Source: Hexactinellida sp. DTS-2022
Lineage: Eukaryota > Porifera > Hexactinellida
Assembly: GCA_028753945.1 (NCBI GenBank)
Contig: JAPNXP010000004.1
Span: forward strand, 1,054,001 to 1,118,000
Direction: 5' to 3'
Length of the DNA: 64,000 bases
Position numbers and translations under genes: made by a program. The notes under the pieces are model-generated. The model did not search any database. It was not told the origin of the DNA and saw only the letters and a list, made by a program, of their open reading frames with translations. Within the stretch, counting starts at the first letter, position 1; each line of letters starts with the position of its first letter. Below are positions 62,254 to 64,000 of this stretch, piece by piece.

Positions 62254-62760
62254 ATGGCAGAAAATCAGTCAGTGATGCCGAGTACTTTTGAGTCAGGAGA
62301 TTTTAGTGAATGGCTAAAACATTTCGAAATATGTGCAATGGCTAATCGTTGGACAGTTGAACAAGAATCGCTCAAATTAGCAACCAGCTTCAAGGGAAAG
62401 CACTGATTGCGTATAAGGACATTCCTATGATGATAGGAAGAACTATGATCTAGTAAAGGCAGCCCTTCAAAGAGCACTAATACCAGAAGAAGGAAAGTTT
62501 ATGCTATGGATGCGTTTCACAAGAGGTCATTATTTCCAGTGAATCAGTTCAAATATAAGTTTATGAATTAAAGAAACTGATCAATAGAGCACTTCCTGGT
62601 ATAGCAGCTGAAGCTAAGGAGCAACTTCTATTCCACCGATTCGTCACTGGTCTACCTACTAAGCAAAAAAAAAGGATCCGCACGATCCAAATGTCTACAC
62701 GACTACTGATGACAGTGAACTAGAGGAAGGCTGCACAATACCGATGTATACTAAGACGAC
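62254..62760 (+). pseudogene. Gypsy Gag remnant
   Basis: ATG at 62254. FESGDFSEWLKHFEICAMAN, then WTVEQESLKLATSFKGK, resembles Gag capsid of Gypsy elements. Frame breaks after about 50 codons; YDLVKAALQRALIPEEGKF and LLFHRFVTGLPTK follow in other frames. Not functional. Confidence 0.72.
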
Positions 62761-62853
62761 AACGTATGAAGTACCCCCATGCTCAGAGAACTATAGTGAT
62801 ATAATTTCTCAATATCAGAAGCTATTTTTGTCCATTCTAGGAATTACACAAGC

Positions 62854-63602
62854 CATAGGCGTCGAATTTTCCAATTTTTCTGAAAATCTGGGGGGGGCAG
62901 CCAGAGAACATTTAAAAGACATTTATTTTATTTTGCAATTAATACGCAAAAATCTCGCATAAATAGTAAATAAATAACGTGAGTGAAATGTAAATTTATT
63001 GAGAAAGCTTTATGCAACTTGAAATTTTTGGCAAATTAAAAAGCTGTTATCCTCCACTGTTTCAACTAATTTTCAAGAGAAACGCCAGCTGAGGGGACGA
63101 AATCATACTTGCCAAACCTACAGGGATTCCCTGTACAGTACAGGGATTTAAACATTTTGGCGGTTCAGTACAGGCGTACAGGGATTTTTAATTTACTAAT
63201 TATGTGTCAAATAATGCTTAAAAATGTCTACAGTGATGATAGTATATTCTGCCATGCATTCTGCATTGACCACATAAAGGCACAACTGGTTTATATATAT
63301 ATTCAAGCGTACAGGGATTCCCTGTACTGTATGTAATTCAATGCTTTCTTCTTTCCAAGTACTAATTTAGCAATGTAAGTGAATAGTAATTCCTTGGACG
63401 AGCGAGCGCAGCGAGCGAGAGATTTTTGGGAAGTACATGGATTTTGGCCAATGTACAGGGGAAAATTGGAGCCCTGTACAGGGACATGACTCAAATAAGT
63501 TGGCAGGTATGCGAAATCTGGGGGGGCGAGACCTATGCTGCCCCCAAACATTTTTCCGGGAGGGGGCAGGCCCCCCCCGCCCCCCCTGCAACGACGCCTA
63601 TG
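62854..63602. mobile_element. CATAGGCGTCG hAT-like MITE inserted in Gypsy
   Basis: Ends CATAGGCGTCGAATTTTCC and AACGACGCCTATG. ACACAAGC is duplicated at 62846-62853 and 63603-63610. Interior as at 16937, with a further insertion at 63105. Confidence 0.92.
63105..63511. mobile_element. ATACCTGCCAAC-family element nested in the MITE
   Basis: Ends CATACTTGCCAAACC and GTTGGCAGGTAT(G). CGAAAT is present at 63099-63104 and 63512-63517. The empty site reads GACGAAATCTGG at 17180. GAGCGAGCGCAGCGAGCGAG palindrome inside. Gives the exact borders of this family. Confidence 0.85.
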
Positions 63603-63639
63603 ACACAAGCTAGTACCCATAGAATTCCTCTTGTTGACA

Positions 63640-64000
63640 AAATTCCTGTAAATCTCCTACCCGACCAATTCCTCAGAACTATAGAGCTGAAGTTAGGAAG
63701 TAACTATTATCGTCGTTTTGTACAAATTTTTTCGAATATTGCTAGTCCATTGAATCGACTTCTTCAGAAAATTACTTCATTTAATTGGGATTCTCAATGC
63801 AAGGATTCATTCTGAGAACTTAAGTATTGTCTAGGGAACTCGATCATTTTAGTCTGTCCCTCACCCGACAAAGAATATTCATTGTACAAGGATGCTTCGG
63901 GAGTTGGTATCGGAGCGGTGTTGGAAAAAGATGATAAAGTTGTAGTGTTTTATAGTAGAACATTGAATGAAGCAGAATAAAAATATTCAACAATTGAAAG
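63640..64000 (+). pseudogene. Gypsy reverse transcriptase end and RNase H start
   Basis: LKLGSNYYRRFVQIFSNIAS then PLNRLLQK matches the RT thumb region (normally YYRRFI-x-x-FS-x-IA-x-PL). A stop at 63813 is followed in frame by the RNase H start YSLYKDASGVGIGAVLE (normally TDAS, so the first residue is changed) and FYSRTLNEAE, then a stop. It runs off the window. Confidence 0.85.

Larger units (their letters stand above)
62228..64000 (+). mobile_element. Ty3/Gypsy-like retrotransposon remnant (runs off window)
   Basis: TGGTAGCAGAG at 62228-62238 is complementary to the 3' end of initiator methionine tRNA (CTCTGCTACCA), a usual primer site. Gag follows at 62254 and pol at 63640. Protease and most of the RT are missing between them, where a hAT-like MITE is inserted. 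Confidence 0.8.

Overview
The window looks like chromosomal DNA of a basal animal, most likely a demosponge. The evidence is a spliced multi-exon adhesion GPCR, an animal-type elongation factor 2, remnants of an NHL-repeat family resembling proteins I associate with Amphimedon-like sponges, and about 35% GC DNA packed with animal-type DNA transposons (hAT, P/THAP, MULE, pogo/mariner-like, Helitron-like) plus a Ty3/Gypsy remnant. The species is an inference; no rRNA, tRNA or organelle marker is present.

Layout. 1-4.9 kb is a stack of nested elements: an outer MULE-like repeat, a Helitron-like element inside it, and a P/THAP transposon with 31-bp terminal inverted repeats inside that. 4.9-8.4 kb holds decayed NHL-repeat gene copies. 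8.5-13.4 kb is transposon debris, including a 1.6-kb hAT element with a perfect 8-bp target duplication. 13584-16115 is an intact, intronless 843-codon EF-2 gene. 16-26.5 kb is repeats, with a clear type III hammerhead ribozyme at 18267-18316, an orphan SH3-like exon near 19.7 kb and a 1.8-kb perfect-arm foldback element at 24.5-26.3 kb.

26520-58995 (minus strand) is one adhesion-type GPCR gene. I could place 27 exons whose splice sites and phases all join. From N to C terminus they encode a partial vWA unit, Ig, vWA, vWA, Ig, vWA, vWA, Ig, five FN3 domains, Ig, GAIN with a cysteine-poor GPS, seven membrane helices and a tail with NPIY motifs. The 5' end lies beyond the last exon seen. Two FN3 exons are broken, one by a stop and one by a frameshift, but both are phase 1-1 cassettes and could be skipped without loss of frame. 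The introns carry most of the transposons, including a FLYWCH/MULE pseudogene and a second P-like pseudogene.

59-64 kb contains nested non-autonomous elements and a Ty3/Gypsy retrotransposon remnant (primer site, Gag, RT/RNase H) running off the window. Only two loci look like living host genes: the EF-2 gene and, with the exon caveat, the GPCR.
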